Assembly: GCF_025426255.1 (NCBI RefSeq)
Contig: NZ_CP104861.1
Location: 1,116,001 to 1,180,000, forward strand
Reading direction: 5' to 3'
Length of the DNA: 64,000 nucleotides
DNA from: Pseudomonas fragi
GTDB lineage: Bacteria; Pseudomonadota; Gammaproteobacteria; Pseudomonadales; Pseudomonadaceae
Shown piece by piece: positions 47,599 to 56,676 of the stretch; within the stretch, counting starts at the first letter, position 1; each line of letters opens with the position of its first letter. The notes beneath the pieces were generated by a model. The model was not told the DNA's origin. It made no database searches and saw only the letters and a program-made list of their open reading frames with translations. The position numbers and the translations under genes are program-made.

Positions 47599-49026
47599 TT
47601 AAAGAGAGTTCAGGAACGCCAGCAGCGCAGCGCGCTGCTCGGCATTAAAACGTAAAACCTGTTGCCTCGAAGGCTCAGCCTCGCCGCCATGCCACAGTAC
47701 GGCTTCCAGCAGGTTGCGTGCACGGCCATCGTGCAAAAACTGAGTGTGACCGCTCACCGCCTGGGTCAAGCCAATGCCCCATAGCGGAGGGGTGCGCCAG
47801 TCGCGGCCGGTGGCGGCGAACTCGGTGCGATTGTCGGCAAGGCCCGGGCCCATGTCGTGGAGCAAGAGGTCGCTGTAAGGATGAATGACCTGGTTGGCCA
47901 GTTCAGGCTCGGCCGCGTTGGCTGAAGTGGTGAACGTCGGCGTATGGCACGATGTGCAACCAGCCTGGTAGAACAGGTTTTTACCGGCCAGTACTTGCGG
48001 CGCACCGACATCACGTCGGGCGGGCACGGCCAGGTTGCGGGTATAGAACTCCACCAGGCGCAGAATGTTGTCGCTGACCTCGGGTTCGCCATCCGGGCCA
48101 TTGCCGTTGGGTGCTTCGAGGCAGGCCGTTTGAGCCTTGGTGCAATCATCGAAGGGTCTCAGGGAGGTCGTGAGGCCCATATCACCAGAAAAGGCGTGAA
48201 CATTTTGTTGGTTGAGGTTGGGTTGCCCGGCTTTCCAGCCAAAACGGCCTAAAACTGTCTTTTGTTGAGCGTCATCCCATACCCAATTCGGGCGTCCGGT
48301 GATGCCGTCGCGGTTTTTGTCCTGAGGGTCGGCATTGGCCAGAATCGCTTCGTTCGGGATGGCTTCGAGCAGCCCCAGGCCAATCATCGGCGGCGCGATG
48401 CGCGCCGAGAAACGGGTGTCGGGGTGCATCGGGCCATAACCCAATTGGGTGATTTGCAACATTGGCTTGCGCAACTCGACTTCAGTACCGTCCTTGAAGC
48501 TCACAGTGACGGGGTCGTAATCGACCCGCACCTTGCCCTCAGGGGCTACTCCAGGCACGGCCATGTCCTGCAACTGACCACCATATACCGGCTCGGGCAC
48601 GATGCCGGCTTGCTCGATCAACGTGGCATAAGTGGGGTCGTTGGGGATCGACAGGCGTACCAGCATCGACACCGAGTTTTTGGCGCCGGGAGCGGGAGGG
48701 TGGCCACGGCCATCCTTGATATGGCAGTTCTGGCAGCCATTGGTATTAAACAGCGGACCAAGGCCGTCACGTGCGGTGGTGGTGGACGGGGCTATGACCC
48801 AGGGGCTGCGAAAGAAACTGTTGCCGACGCTGAAATCCAGACGCCGGGTGGGCGAAAGGTTGGCGGAGGGCATGGAAAACGCATTCTGATCGGTTTTGCG
48901 CACCGTAGTAGCCCCGCCGGAGCGGGCTTCGCCGGGCTCGGGTTTGGTAAAGCGCGGGGCATCATCACAACCGCCAAGGCTTAGGGCCAGCAGCAGCAGG
49001 GACAGGCGAAGAGGCAGCAAAGGCAT
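47599..49026 (-). CDS. Di-heme c-type cytochrome, DUF1111 family lipoprotein
   Basis: A 475-residue lipoprotein (LGGC, Cys20) with two CxxCH haem c sites: NGCQNCHIK near residue 95 and AGCTSCHTP near residue 360. Met and His ligands may come from HDMGPG and LHDGRARN. The DUF1111 family is called di-haem oxidoreductase or thiol oxidoreductase and is related to cytochrome c peroxidases; it usually accompanies imelysins. A ferric/ferrous redox step in periplasmic iron uptake is plausible but not shown. The ATG at 49026 was chosen over an adjacent TTG. It is first gene of this operon segment. Confidence 0.88.
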   Translation of the reverse strand: MPLLPLRLSLLLLALSLGGCDDAPRFTKPEPGEARSGGATTVRKTDQNAFSMPSANLSPTRRLDFSVGNSFFRSPWVIAPSTTTARDGLGPLFNTNGCQNCHIKDGRGHPPAPGAKNSVSMLVRLSIPNDPTYATLIEQAGIVPEPVYGGQLQDMAVPGVAPEGKVRVDYDPVTVSFKDGTEVELRKPMLQITQLGYGPMHPDTRFSARIAPPMIGLGLLEAIPNEAILANADPQDKNRDGITGRPNWVWDDAQQKTVLGRFGWKAGQPNLNQQNVHAFSGDMGLTTSLRPFDDCTKAQTACLEAPNGNGPDGEPEVSDNILRLVEFYTRNLAVPARRDVGAPQVLAGKNLFYQAGCTSCHTPTFTTSANAAEPELANQVIHPYSDLLLHDMGPGLADNRTEFAATGRDWRTPPLWGIGLTQAVSGHTQFLHDGRARNLLEAVLWHGGEAEPSRQQVLRFNAEQRAALLAFLNSL

Positions 49027-49029
49027 CAA

Positions 49030-49363
49030 GCGTCCAGATCAGTGAGCAAAATCGAGGGCGCAAAGTTTATCAGGGAAGGTGAATTGAAATAAGAGGGATT
49101 AGCGTTTGGTTTGGCTTGTGGCAGCCAAATTCACGAGAACGAGCTTGCCTGCGATGGCGGCCAGTACGGTCTAGAGGTTAAATCGATCATGATTGAAAAT
49201 GCCAATCAGCTTGACTGACTGGCATTAGGCTTGCCATTAACTCGCATGAGTTAAATCCTACATGACTTCGTAATACAAAAGGTATTTCCCACAGAGTAAT
49301 CAGAGATAAACGATATGCAGTTTTTCCTTGGAATACTATGCTTTCCAAAAAAACGGAGTAAGT
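49030..49363. other. AT-rich intergenic region
   Basis: 334 bases, visibly richer in A/T than the surroundings. It must carry the promoter of the di-heme cytochrome operon (minus) and of the small lipoprotein (plus). One strong dyad lies at 49198-49226. No other gene seen. Confidence 0.5.
49198..49226. repeat. Inverted repeat, 12-base arms
   Basis: AATGCCAATCAG-CTTGA-CTGACTGGCATT pairs 11 of 12 bases around a five-base loop. No T-run follows, so it is more like an operator or mobile-DNA remnant than a terminator. Confidence 0.6.
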
Positions 49364-49522
49364 ATGAAAACGCTTTTGACAGTGTTTATATTGGTCGCGA
49401 TTTCTGGCTGTGCAAACGGTCGGCTATTTCCTAAAGGATATAGCCCTGAACTTGCTTATAAGTGCCAGACTGACCCGTACGGTTTTTATTGTCTGCACCC
49501 TCCAGCGCTATTTAAAAATTAA
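49364..49522 (+). CDS. Small lipoprotein, 52 residues
   Basis: A very short lipoprotein: MKTLLTVFILVAISGC gives lipobox AISGC with Cys16, leaving a mature peptide of 37 residues containing two further cysteines (YKCQTD, FYCLHPP). CGGAG lies five to nine bases before the start. I recognise no family. It is convergent with the lectin gene, 38 bases apart, in the AT-rich segment that interrupts the imelysin cluster. It could be a partner or immunity-type protein for the lectin, but that is only position-based. Confidence 0.65.
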   Translation: MKTLLTVFILVAISGCANGRLFPKGYSPELAYKCQTDPYGFYCLHPPALFKN

Positions 49523-49560
49523 TGGTGCCGCAAATGGTTGGTCGAGGCGGGGTTGGTGAG

Positions 49561-50058
49561 TTAAAACTCCCATAAGGTAAACGGTACTCCGTTCGGTAGT
49601 ATGTTGACCACGGTGAATGTTCTTTTTGGCATGCGACCTGGAGTAAACCCAAACCGAGCCCAACATAGATTTCCTGTGCGTTGATCATATATGACCAAAT
49701 TCCCATCGTTTTGTATGACCATGCACGCGTTGTACCAGAGCGATTTATCAACGCTGTGAGTGCTTTCAGCAATCCACAAGCGCCTTCTGGACGGATCATA
49801 GAGAAAACCACTATTGCTGATGACGAAATGAAGGTGTTCGCGCATTTTTTTGCGCTGCAAAGTTTTGCTGTAAGCCTGATTGCTATCGGCCATCCAGACG
49901 ATCGTTTCACCCTCTTTAATTACCAGGTTTCCATCGGCTTGTAGTACCAGTCTAAAATGTCCGTTTTCGGACATAAGATATTGCCCTGGCGACATCATTT
50001 GATTTGGTGGAAGTAAGGGGGTGCCGCTAGTTTGGAAAGGGGTGTAGTTAATAGCCAT
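49561..50058 (-). CDS. Bulb-type mannose-specific lectin (B-lectin) protein
   Basis: A 165-residue protein with one B-lectin beta-prism domain. The mannose motif QxDxNxVxY occurs intact once (QNDGNLVIY, 116-124), once with the last Tyr changed to Lys (QADGNLVIK, 40-48), and once degenerate (about 79-87, ending FLY). WMADSNQ and LWIAEST are the strand partners. There is no signal peptide. Pseudomonas lectin-like bacteriocins (LlpA) have two such domains in about 275 residues; this one has a single domain plus a 30-residue tail ending PFTLWEF. A small carbohydrate-binding or bacteriocin-like role is possible. Confidence 0.8.
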   Translation of the reverse strand: MAINYTPFQTSGTPLLPPNQMMSPGQYLMSENGHFRLVLQADGNLVIKEGETIVWMADSNQAYSKTLQRKKMREHLHFVISNSGFLYDPSRRRLWIAESTHSVDKSLWYNACMVIQNDGNLVIYDQRTGNLCWARFGFTPGRMPKRTFTVVNILPNGVPFTLWEF

Positions 50059-50320
50059 GCGTTACTCGTTCAGTAAGTTGTTGGGCTTTAATTGAATCAG
50101 GTTTAAATGCAGTGATGGCTATGCATATGTATTGTCTATAGCAATATTGGCGCTTGATTCCAAGTGCATCAAAGTTGTGTCTGTGTGACGAAAGTGCCTT
50201 TGCGTAAGGCTTAAGCCCATAGAAAGCGCGTTGCGCATAATATGCAAAAACTAAAAACGCTGATGCTTCGTGCGAGACTGCAGCCATCGATAGTGACTAC
50301 GCCTACATGATAGAGCGCAC
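50059..50320. other. AT-rich intergenic region upstream of the lectin gene
   Basis: It holds the lectin promoter and ends at the icmP terminator. No reading frame of note and no repeat seen. Confidence 0.5.
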
Positions 50321-50352
50321 AAAAAAGGCGACCCGAAGGTCGCCTCATTTTT
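50321..50352 (-). terminator. Rho-independent terminator of icmP
   Basis: AGGCGACC-CGAA-GGTCGCCT with flanking A- and T-runs, 22 bases after the icmP stop. Confidence 0.9.
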
Positions 50353-50373
50353 CACTGACTCAAACGCGGCAGA

Positions 50374-51720
50374 TCAAAACTCGTGATCGGCGTTGTCCGG
50401 GTTCAGATCGCTGATGCCCAGCTTGCCAGCGGCTTGCTCGATAGCACCGGTCTGCTTGACCAGAGCGGCGATGGCATCACGTACCACCTGGTTGCCCGCA
50501 GTATTGTCGGCTGCGATCAGTTGGTCGTAGTGTTCGCCCTTGTTGGCACGGTCAACCATGACCTGGATCTTGGCTTCTGTGTCGGCCAGATCGGACTTCA
50601 GCGTAGCGTCTGTGGCCGGGTCAATGACCACTACCAACGATGACAGGCTTGGACCGGTCATTTTAGTGCCGTCAGCACGCAGGTATTCGCCCAGGTACAC
50701 ATTACGGATGCCCTTGGCATCGTAGAAGTGCGAGTTGTGGGTGTTGTCGCTGAAGCAATCCTGCTCGTCTTCCGGCGAGTTGGCTTCCAGAGACACTTTC
50801 ATGCGCTCGCCAGCCAGTTCGCCCAGCGACAGGCTGCCCATGCCGAACAGCATTTTGCGCAGTCCGTTTTGTGCCGGCTCGGCTTCCAGCGTAGCGCGGT
50901 AGTTGTCGGCAGAGTTCGGTGCCCAGTTGCCGACCATTTCGTTGAGGTCGTTCACCAGCAGTTGGGTTACGGCTTTCAAGTAAGCGCGACGGCGATCGTT
51001 ATGGCCGCCGGTTGCGCCTTCACCTTCAAGGTAGTCAGAAGCAGGGCGGTTGCCTGCACCCGGGCCTGTACCGTTGAGGTCCTGGCCCCACAGCAGGAAT
51101 TCGATGGCGTGGTAGCCGGTAGCCACGTTGGCCTCGGAACCGCCCAGCTCGTTCAGGCTGGCCAGGGTTTCAGGGGTGATTTCGGTCACGTCGACTTTGT
51201 CTTCGCCGACCTGGATCTGGGTGTTGGCGATGATGTTGGCGTTAGCGCCAGGGTTACCCAGTGCGCCAGCGTAGTTGGCGTCAACGTAGTCGATCAGGCC
51301 TTCGTCCAGCGGCCAGGCGTTAACTTGGCCTTCCCAGTCATCAATGATGGTGTTGCCGAAACGGAAAACTTCGCTCTGCAGGTAAGGCACTCGGGCTTCA
51401 ACCCAAGCGGCACGGGCGGCCTTCAGTGTGTCGTCGTTGGGTTTGGCCAGGAACGCATCGATAGCGCTTTGCAGCTTTTTGGCGGTGGTTTCAGCATCGC
51501 TGAACACGGCGTGAACAATGTCCGCGTAATGTGCGACGACGGCCTTGGCTGCAGCTTCGTCAACTTTTGCCGCGCTGATGTCAGCGGCAGGGGTCGCGGT
51601 GCTGGTTGCAGCTGCTGGCGCAGGAGCTGCGGCGGTTTTTTCCTTGTCCTTGTCGCCACAACCGGCGAGTGAGATAGCAATGGCCAGCAGACTGGCGGTT
51701 GCCAGAGGCATACGAATCAT
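50374..51720 (-). CDS. icmP: Imelysin-family lipoprotein IcmP
   Basis: A 448-residue lipoprotein (SLAGC, Cys21) followed by an Ala/Pro/Thr-rich linker and a full imelysin domain with GYHAIEFLLWGQD, the HxxE motif of the family, and NRPASDYLEGEG. It corresponds to PA4370 (IcmP), described as an outer-membrane insulin-cleaving metalloprotease, though iron-related functions are also proposed. The start at MIRMPLATAS was preferred over in-frame upstream codons. In other Pseudomonas I recall the di-heme, imelysin and DUF1513 genes following directly; here a terminator and the lectin segment separate them. Confidence 0.88.
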   Translation of the reverse strand: MIRMPLATASLLAIAISLAGCGDKDKEKTAAAPAPAAATSTATPAADISAAKVDEAAAKAVVAHYADIVHAVFSDAETTAKKLQSAIDAFLAKPNDDTLKAARAAWVEARVPYLQSEVFRFGNTIIDDWEGQVNAWPLDEGLIDYVDANYAGALGNPGANANIIANTQIQVGEDKVDVTEITPETLASLNELGGSEANVATGYHAIEFLLWGQDLNGTGPGAGNRPASDYLEGEGATGGHNDRRRAYLKAVTQLLVNDLNEMVGNWAPNSADNYRATLEAEPAQNGLRKMLFGMGSLSLGELAGERMKVSLEANSPEDEQDCFSDNTHNSHFYDAKGIRNVYLGEYLRADGTKMTGPSLSSLVVVIDPATDATLKSDLADTEAKIQVMVDRANKGEHYDQLIAADNTAGNQVVRDAIAALVKQTGAIEQAAGKLGISDLNPDNADHEF

Positions 51721-51880
51721 GGCGAAAATCCTGCTTCGAGAGGTGGGACAAGCGTGCGGCTGCACGCAAAACTGCCACATAATGCGAAAGATATGCATTT
51801 TGTGTAAAGGGTTACTGTTGGAAATATTTCTTATTTACCCAGCTCTGCAGCGGATCTTTCGCGAAAGATGAAACATGGAA

Positions 51881-53932
51881 TTACATAATGACGGTCTTGC
51901 GCCGCTTGGCCTGCTTCAGATAAGCGAGCAATTCCCGCGCGCCAAGGGGTTTGCTGTACAGATAGCCTTGGCCTTCATGGCAGCCCTCACCGATGACATA
52001 GGCTTCTTGCTCGGTGGTTTCGACGCCTTCGGCAATGACCTGCATGCCGAGGCTTTTACCGAGCTGGATGATGGCACGCACGATGGTTGCATCGTCGCCA
52101 TCATCAATCAGGTCCTGAACAAAACTCTTATCGATCTTGATTTTGTCCAGTGGCAGGCTTTTGAGGTAGCTCAATGACGAGTAACCGGTGCCGAAATCAT
52201 CAATCGCGATCAACGCTCCGGAGCGGCGCAGGCTCAGCAGGTGTTGGGCGGCGGTGCTGATGTCTTGCATCAGGCTGGTCTCGGTGACTTCCAGTTCCAG
52301 GCTGCGCGCTGGCAAACGGTAGCGCTGCAACAGGTTATTGACCACTCGCGGCAGTTCAACGTGGTGTAACTGCACGGCGGACAGATTGACCGCCATGCGC
52401 AGTTCACTGAAGCCCTGATCGTGCCATTCGCGCAGTTGGCGGCAAGCCTGGTCCAGAGCCCATTCGCCGATGGCGATAATGCTGCCGTTTTTCTCGGCCA
52501 GCGGAATAAACAGATCGGGCGGGACCATGCCGTGCTCCGGGTGCTGCCAGCGCAACAGGGCTTCGACCCCGACCACGCAGTGGTCGCTGTAGCGGATCTG
52601 TGGTTGGTAGACGAGGTAGAGCTGGTTGCAGATCAGGGCTTCGCGCAGGTCTTTTTCCAGCTCGCGCATACGCCGCATTTCGCGGTCTACGCTGGCGATA
52701 TAAAACTGGTAGCGGCTGCGCGAGTAGCTTTTAGCCAAGGTCATGGTCTGCTCGGCCTTTTGCAGCAGCTGTTCGGTGGTGTCGCCGTCTTCGGGAAACA
52801 GCGTTATGCCGATGGTGGCGCGCAAGCGGATGTTTTGCTGATCAAGGGTAAACGGTATCTCCAGATCATCCAGAATGCTTTGGGCCAGCTCGGCAGCCTC
52901 GTAGGGCTGCTCAATATGGGCCTGAACCAGAGCGAACTGATCACCACCCAGGCGCGCCAGCGCACCCAGGCTGCCGCTGTGGGCACGCAAACGATCGGTC
53001 AGGGCCTGCAACAGCTGGTCGCCGGTTTGATAACCAAACTGCTCGTTGATCCCTTTGAAGTCGTCGAGGCCAACACATAACACCGCGACCCGGCGTTGCA
53101 AGCGGCCAGCATCGGTGAGGATCTTGCCCAGTTGACCTTGAAGTTGCTGGCGATTGGGCAGGCCGGTCAAAAAGTCGTACTGAGCCATGCGCAGCAGGGA
53201 GCTTTCGGCTTCGTGGCGTAATCGGGTGTTGCGTTCAATCGAGGCCAGCAACTGATTGGAGGTATTGACCCAAACCCCCAGCTCGTTGTGTTCGTGGCCT
53301 TTAAACAGAGGGATCACATGCTCGCTGGGGCGATCCGGGTTGATGCTGGTCAGGTGGCCGATGATTTGTGACAGCGGCTTGGTCAGCAGCCAATGGTAGA
53401 CCAGGTACAACACCAGCCCCATCAGCAGGGCGCGCAACATACCGGATAACAACATGATCGCGGCATCGGCCAGGAAGCCTTCGCCGTAAGTGGCGGTGTC
53501 GAGGGTAATGCTCAGGTCGCCGTAGTACTCGCTGTAAGGCCCCTGACCCACCAATGGAGTGCTGAAAGTGTGCTCCTTGCCTAAAATTGGGTCGGTCAGC
53601 CAGCGGCTTGACGAAGCTTTCAGCTCGCGTGTCTTTTGCGCGAGGTTCGTTTCACTGGGGTGGCCGATAGTTGCCTGGCGCACGGCATCATCCTGGAACA
53701 GGCCTTCGATGACCTGCATCGCCATTTCACGGTCCAGGCTATATAGCGCCTGAGTTGAAGGATCGCGAAACATGCCCAGGATGCGCTCAGCATCAATCGC
53801 GACGGCTTGTCGGACTTTGTAAGCGTCAAACACAATTTGAGCGCAACTCAGCACCGCCCCGACGACGACTGCTGACAGCAATACGATCCGGAGTAACTTC
53901 AGTGACAAGCTGTTCTTGAATTGCCGCTTCAA
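51881..53932 (-). CDS. bifA: Cyclic-di-GMP phosphodiesterase BifA (GGDEF-EAL)
   Basis: A 683-residue membrane protein: helix at about 13-35, a periplasmic domain, second helix near 160-180, then GGDEF and EAL domains. The GGDEF site is altered to GGDQF (ARLGGDQFALVQ), as in BifA of P. aeruginosa, which has no cyclase activity. The EAL domain is intact: GVEALLRWQHPEHG, the DFGTGYSSLSYLKSLP loop and AEGVETTEQ. It breaks down c-di-GMP, favouring swarming over biofilm. Placement between icmP and sodB matches PA4367. Confidence 0.93.
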   Translation of the reverse strand: MKRQFKNSLSLKLLRIVLLSAVVVGAVLSCAQIVFDAYKVRQAVAIDAERILGMFRDPSTQALYSLDREMAMQVIEGLFQDDAVRQATIGHPSETNLAQKTRELKASSSRWLTDPILGKEHTFSTPLVGQGPYSEYYGDLSITLDTATYGEGFLADAAIMLLSGMLRALLMGLVLYLVYHWLLTKPLSQIIGHLTSINPDRPSEHVIPLFKGHEHNELGVWVNTSNQLLASIERNTRLRHEAESSLLRMAQYDFLTGLPNRQQLQGQLGKILTDAGRLQRRVAVLCVGLDDFKGINEQFGYQTGDQLLQALTDRLRAHSGSLGALARLGGDQFALVQAHIEQPYEAAELAQSILDDLEIPFTLDQQNIRLRATIGITLFPEDGDTTEQLLQKAEQTMTLAKSYSRSRYQFYIASVDREMRRMRELEKDLREALICNQLYLVYQPQIRYSDHCVVGVEALLRWQHPEHGMVPPDLFIPLAEKNGSIIAIGEWALDQACRQLREWHDQGFSELRMAVNLSAVQLHHVELPRVVNNLLQRYRLPARSLELEVTETSLMQDISTAAQHLLSLRRSGALIAIDDFGTGYSSLSYLKSLPLDKIKIDKSFVQDLIDDGDDATIVRAIIQLGKSLGMQVIAEGVETTEQEAYVIGEGCHEGQGYLYSKPLGARELLAYLKQAKRRKTVIM

Positions 53933-54150
53933 AACGCTATTCCTTGTTCCTTGCCGATAATGCCTATGGCCTTTCTTTTATGTGGCAATTTTTATTGCAG
54001 GTATACAAGCAGCAATCGTGCAACGTTCACGATCGCTACTGTGTCGGTATAGGTATCTCGAACTTGAGGCGCGGAATAAAAAAACCGACGTTCTCATATT
54101 AGCTGGCCCGGATTAGTCGGGCGGGTCAATTGGCACTTTTAATCGAGCCA

Positions 54151-54177
54151 AAAAAAACCCGGCAATGCCGGGTTTTT
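54151..54177 (-). terminator. Rho-independent terminator of sodB
   Basis: AAAAACCCGGC-AAT-GCCGGGTTTTT, perfect stem, 14 bases after the sodB stop. Confidence 0.92.
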
Positions 54178-54191
54178 CCCTGGAGTCAGGC

Positions 54192-54788
54192 TTAGGCAGT
54201 GAAGGCTTTACCTTCGAACTGCTCAGCAACGAACTTCCAGTTAACGAGGTTCCAGAATGCTTCAACATACTTCGGACGCACGTTGCGGTAGTCGATGTAG
54301 TAAGCGTGTTCCCAAACGTCGCAGGTCAGCAGCGGGGTGTCGCCGCTGGTCAGCGGGTTACCGGCGCCGATGGTGCTGGCCAAAGCCAGGGAACCGTCAG
54401 CTTTCTTCACCAGCCAGCCCCAGCCGGAGCCGAAAGTGCCGATGGAGGTTTTGCTGAATTCTTCTTTGAACTTGTCGAACGAGCCGAAGGCTGCGTTGAT
54501 GGCATCAGCCAGCGCGCCAGTTGGTTCGCCGCCGGCGTTTGGCGCCAGGCAGTTCCAGTAAAAGGTGTGGTTCCAGACCTGAGCGGCGTTGTTGAAGATA
54601 CCGCCCGAAGAGGTTTTAACGATCTCTTCCAGGGTTTTGCCTTCGAACTCGGTGCCTGGCACCAGGTTGTTCAGGTTCACGACATAGGTGTTGTGGTGCT
54701 TGTCGTGGTGAAACTCCAGGGTTTCTTTGGAGATGTGCGGCTGCAGGGCATCGTGTGCGTACGGCAGCGGCGGCAATTCGAAAGCCAT
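54192..54788 (-). CDS. sodB: Iron superoxide dismutase SodB
   Basis: A 198-residue Fe-superoxide dismutase. Metal ligands are His in LEFHHDKHH, His in [10 protein letters not shown], and Asp/His in [25 protein letters not shown] and WGWLVKK indicate the iron type. It turns superoxide into peroxide and oxygen in the cytoplasm. The start [10 protein letters not shown] was chosen by AGGAGA upstream and by homologues; an in-frame start at 54836 is not used by the family. It is a single gene with a good terminator. Confidence 0.97.
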   Translation of the reverse strand: MAFELPPLPYAHDALQPHISKETLEFHHDKHHNTYVVNLNNLVPGTEFEGKTLEEIVKTSSGGIFNNAAQVWNHTFYWNCLAPNAGGEPTGALADAINAAFGSFDKFKEEFSKTSIGTFGSGWGWLVKKADGSLALASTIGAGNPLTSGDTPLLTCDVWEHAYYIDYRNVRPKYVEAFWNLVNWKFVAEQFEGKAFTA

Positions 54789-55035
54789 GATGATTCTCCT
54801 AATCAGGTCAGTTGCGATGAGCGCAAGGCCGATCACGGGCGGCCAAACACGCGCCGATGAGTTTTTACTCTTTGCGGCGCAGGGTCAGGATCATAGCACC
54901 GGGGTGACGGCATAACCACGAGACAACTGTGTGGGATAGACGTTTCAGCTCGATTGATAGAAAAAGCCGATCAGTTTTGGCCTGTATGTTCAGTGCTGAA
55001 TTTGAGCCTGCCAAGTATTTCCAACGGGGTTAATC

Positions 55036-55638
55036 TCAGCCCGAAACAATCAATTGCACTGCCACCGCGTACATCATCACCGCCACCAGCAAGTCCAGTA
55101 TGCGCCAGGTGTTTGGTCGTGCCAGCCATGGCGCAAGCCAAGCGGCGCCCAATGCGAGGGTGAAAAACCACAGCAGCGAAGCACTGGCCGCGCCCACCAC
55201 ATAGGCCCCTGGCACGCTCTGTTGCGCGCCGAGAGAGCCAATCAGCAATACCGTGTCGAGATACACGTGAGGGTTGAGCAGGGTGACGGCCAGCGCACTG
55301 AGCATCACGGCCTTTAGCGAGCGGGCAGTCTGGCCAGCGGTATGCTCAAGGCTCGACTTTGAAAACGCGCGGCGCAGCGCCTGAGTGCCGTACCACAGCA
55401 AAAACACCGCGCCCCCCCAGCGAGCAACGCTGAGCAACAACGGGTTTTGCGCCAGAATGGTCGCCAGGCCAAACACCCCGGCCGCCACCAGCAAGGCATC
55501 GCACACCACGCAAAACGCCGCCACGGGGAGATGGTGCTCACGGCGCAGGCTTTGCGCCAGCACAAAGGCATTTTGGGTGCCGATAGCCATAATCAGGCCG
55601 AACGCGACCAACAGGCCATTAAGGTAGCTTTGCCACAT
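55036..55638 (-). CDS. argO: LysE/ArgO-family amino acid exporter
   Basis: A 200-residue exporter with six membrane helices. The N-terminus GLIMAIGTQNAFVLAQSLRREH and the central SALAVTLLNPHVYLDTVLLIGS are LysE/ArgO hallmarks. It exports arginine or lysine (or toxic analogues) with the proton gradient. It is divergent from an ArgP-like regulator 103 bases away, the arrangement of the argP/argO pair in enterobacteria, which strongly suggests regulation by that protein in response to basic amino acids. Confidence 0.88.
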   Translation of the reverse strand: MWQSYLNGLLVAFGLIMAIGTQNAFVLAQSLRREHHLPVAAFCVVCDALLVAAGVFGLATILAQNPLLLSVARWGGAVFLLWYGTQALRRAFSKSSLEHTAGQTARSLKAVMLSALAVTLLNPHVYLDTVLLIGSLGAQQSVPGAYVVGAASASLLWFFTLALGAAWLAPWLARPNTWRILDLLVAVMMYAVAVQLIVSG

Positions 55639-55741
55639 AAGAGTTACTCGTCGTACAGCAGGCGGGGTTGCTGCTGGCTATTGTCAGGTGCTTGGCTGTA
55701 TAAGAAAAACCAATATTGCTGATCGCTCATTAGGAAAACTG

Positions 55742-56638
55742 ATGTTCGACTATAAATTGCTTTCGGCCCTGGCCGCGGTAGTAGAACAGGCTGGCTTTGA
55801 ACGGGCTGCGCAGGTGCTTGGCCTGTCGCAATCGGCCGTCTCCCAGCGCATAAAATTGCTTGAGGCGCGTATCGGTCTGCCGGTGCTTGTGCGGGCCACG
55901 CCACCTAGCCCGACCGAGATTGGCCGGCGCTTGCTCAACCACGTGCAGCAAGTGCGCTTGCTGGAGCGTGACCTGCAAAGTGCAGTACCGGCGCTGGACG
56001 ATGAGGGCTTGCCCGAACGGCTGCGGATCGCCTTGAACGCCGACAGCCTGGCCACCTGGTGGGCGCAGGCAGTGGGTGATTTCTGCGCCGAGCAGCACCT
56101 GTTGCTGGACCTCGTGGTTGAGGACCAGACCGTTGGCCTCAAACGCATGCGTGCCGGTGAAGTGGCAGCTTGCCTGTGTGCCAGTGAGCGACCGGTTGCC
56201 GGAGCCCGCAGCGTGTTGCTGGGGGCCATGCGCTACCGGGCACTGGCGAGCCCTGCTTTTATTGCGCGGCATTTTCCTCAGGGCGTGAGCGCCGCGCAGC
56301 TGTCGAAAACACCTGCGCTGGTGTTCGGCCCGGATGATTTCCTGCAACATCGTTATTTGGCTGCCTTGGGCGTTGATGGCGGGTTCGAGCACCACCTGTG
56401 CCCGTCTTCCGAAGGTTTTATCCGCTTGACCGAGGCTGGTCTGGGTTGGGGGCTGGTCCCTGAGTTGCAGGTGCGCGAGCAGCTTGAAAGCGGAACGCTG
56501 GTAGAGCTTTTGCCAGATAAACCCATCGACGTGCCACTGTACTGGCATCATTGGCGCAATGGCGGAGAACTGCTGAGGCAATTGACCGAACATTTGTCTC
56601 GTTCGGCTAGTGCCTTTGGCCTGATAGCCAGCGTTTAA
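55742..56638 (+). CDS. argP: LysR-family regulator ArgP (IciA)
   Basis: A 298-residue LysR protein: HTH at about 3-60 (FDYKLLSALAAVVEQAGFERAAQVLGLSQSAVSQRIKLLE) nearly identical to ArgP. The effector domain contains GVSAAQLSKTPALVFGPDD. ArgP activates argO with arginine and is blocked by lysine. The start MFDYKLLSAL was chosen by TAGGAAA just upstream and by family ends. It is divergent from argO; the epimerase gene follows 38 bases later in the same direction. Confidence 0.9.
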   Translation: MFDYKLLSALAAVVEQAGFERAAQVLGLSQSAVSQRIKLLEARIGLPVLVRATPPSPTEIGRRLLNHVQQVRLLERDLQSAVPALDDEGLPERLRIALNADSLATWWAQAVGDFCAEQHLLLDLVVEDQTVGLKRMRAGEVAACLCASERPVAGARSVLLGAMRYRALASPAFIARHFPQGVSAAQLSKTPALVFGPDDFLQHRYLAALGVDGGFEHHLCPSSEGFIRLTEAGLGWGLVPELQVREQLESGTLVELLPDKPIDVPLYWHHWRNGGELLRQLTEHLSRSASAFGLIASV

Positions 56639-56676
56639 AGAGCAAGCAGCAAGAATTACAGCATTTGGAGTGATTG

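Noticed and set aside
49512..49910. A 132-codon minus-strand frame overlapping the lectin
   Set aside because: It lies in another frame of the lectin gene, whose lectin motifs identify the true frame.
51721..51880. Possible Fur box upstream of icmP (GCATATCTTTCGCATTATG)
   Set aside because: Only about 10 of 19 bases match the Fur consensus, mainly in the right half; not enough to list as a site.
52900..53000. BifA as an active diguanylate cyclase
   Set aside because: The GGDEF motif is GGDQF while the EAL residues are intact, as in phosphodiesterase BifA.
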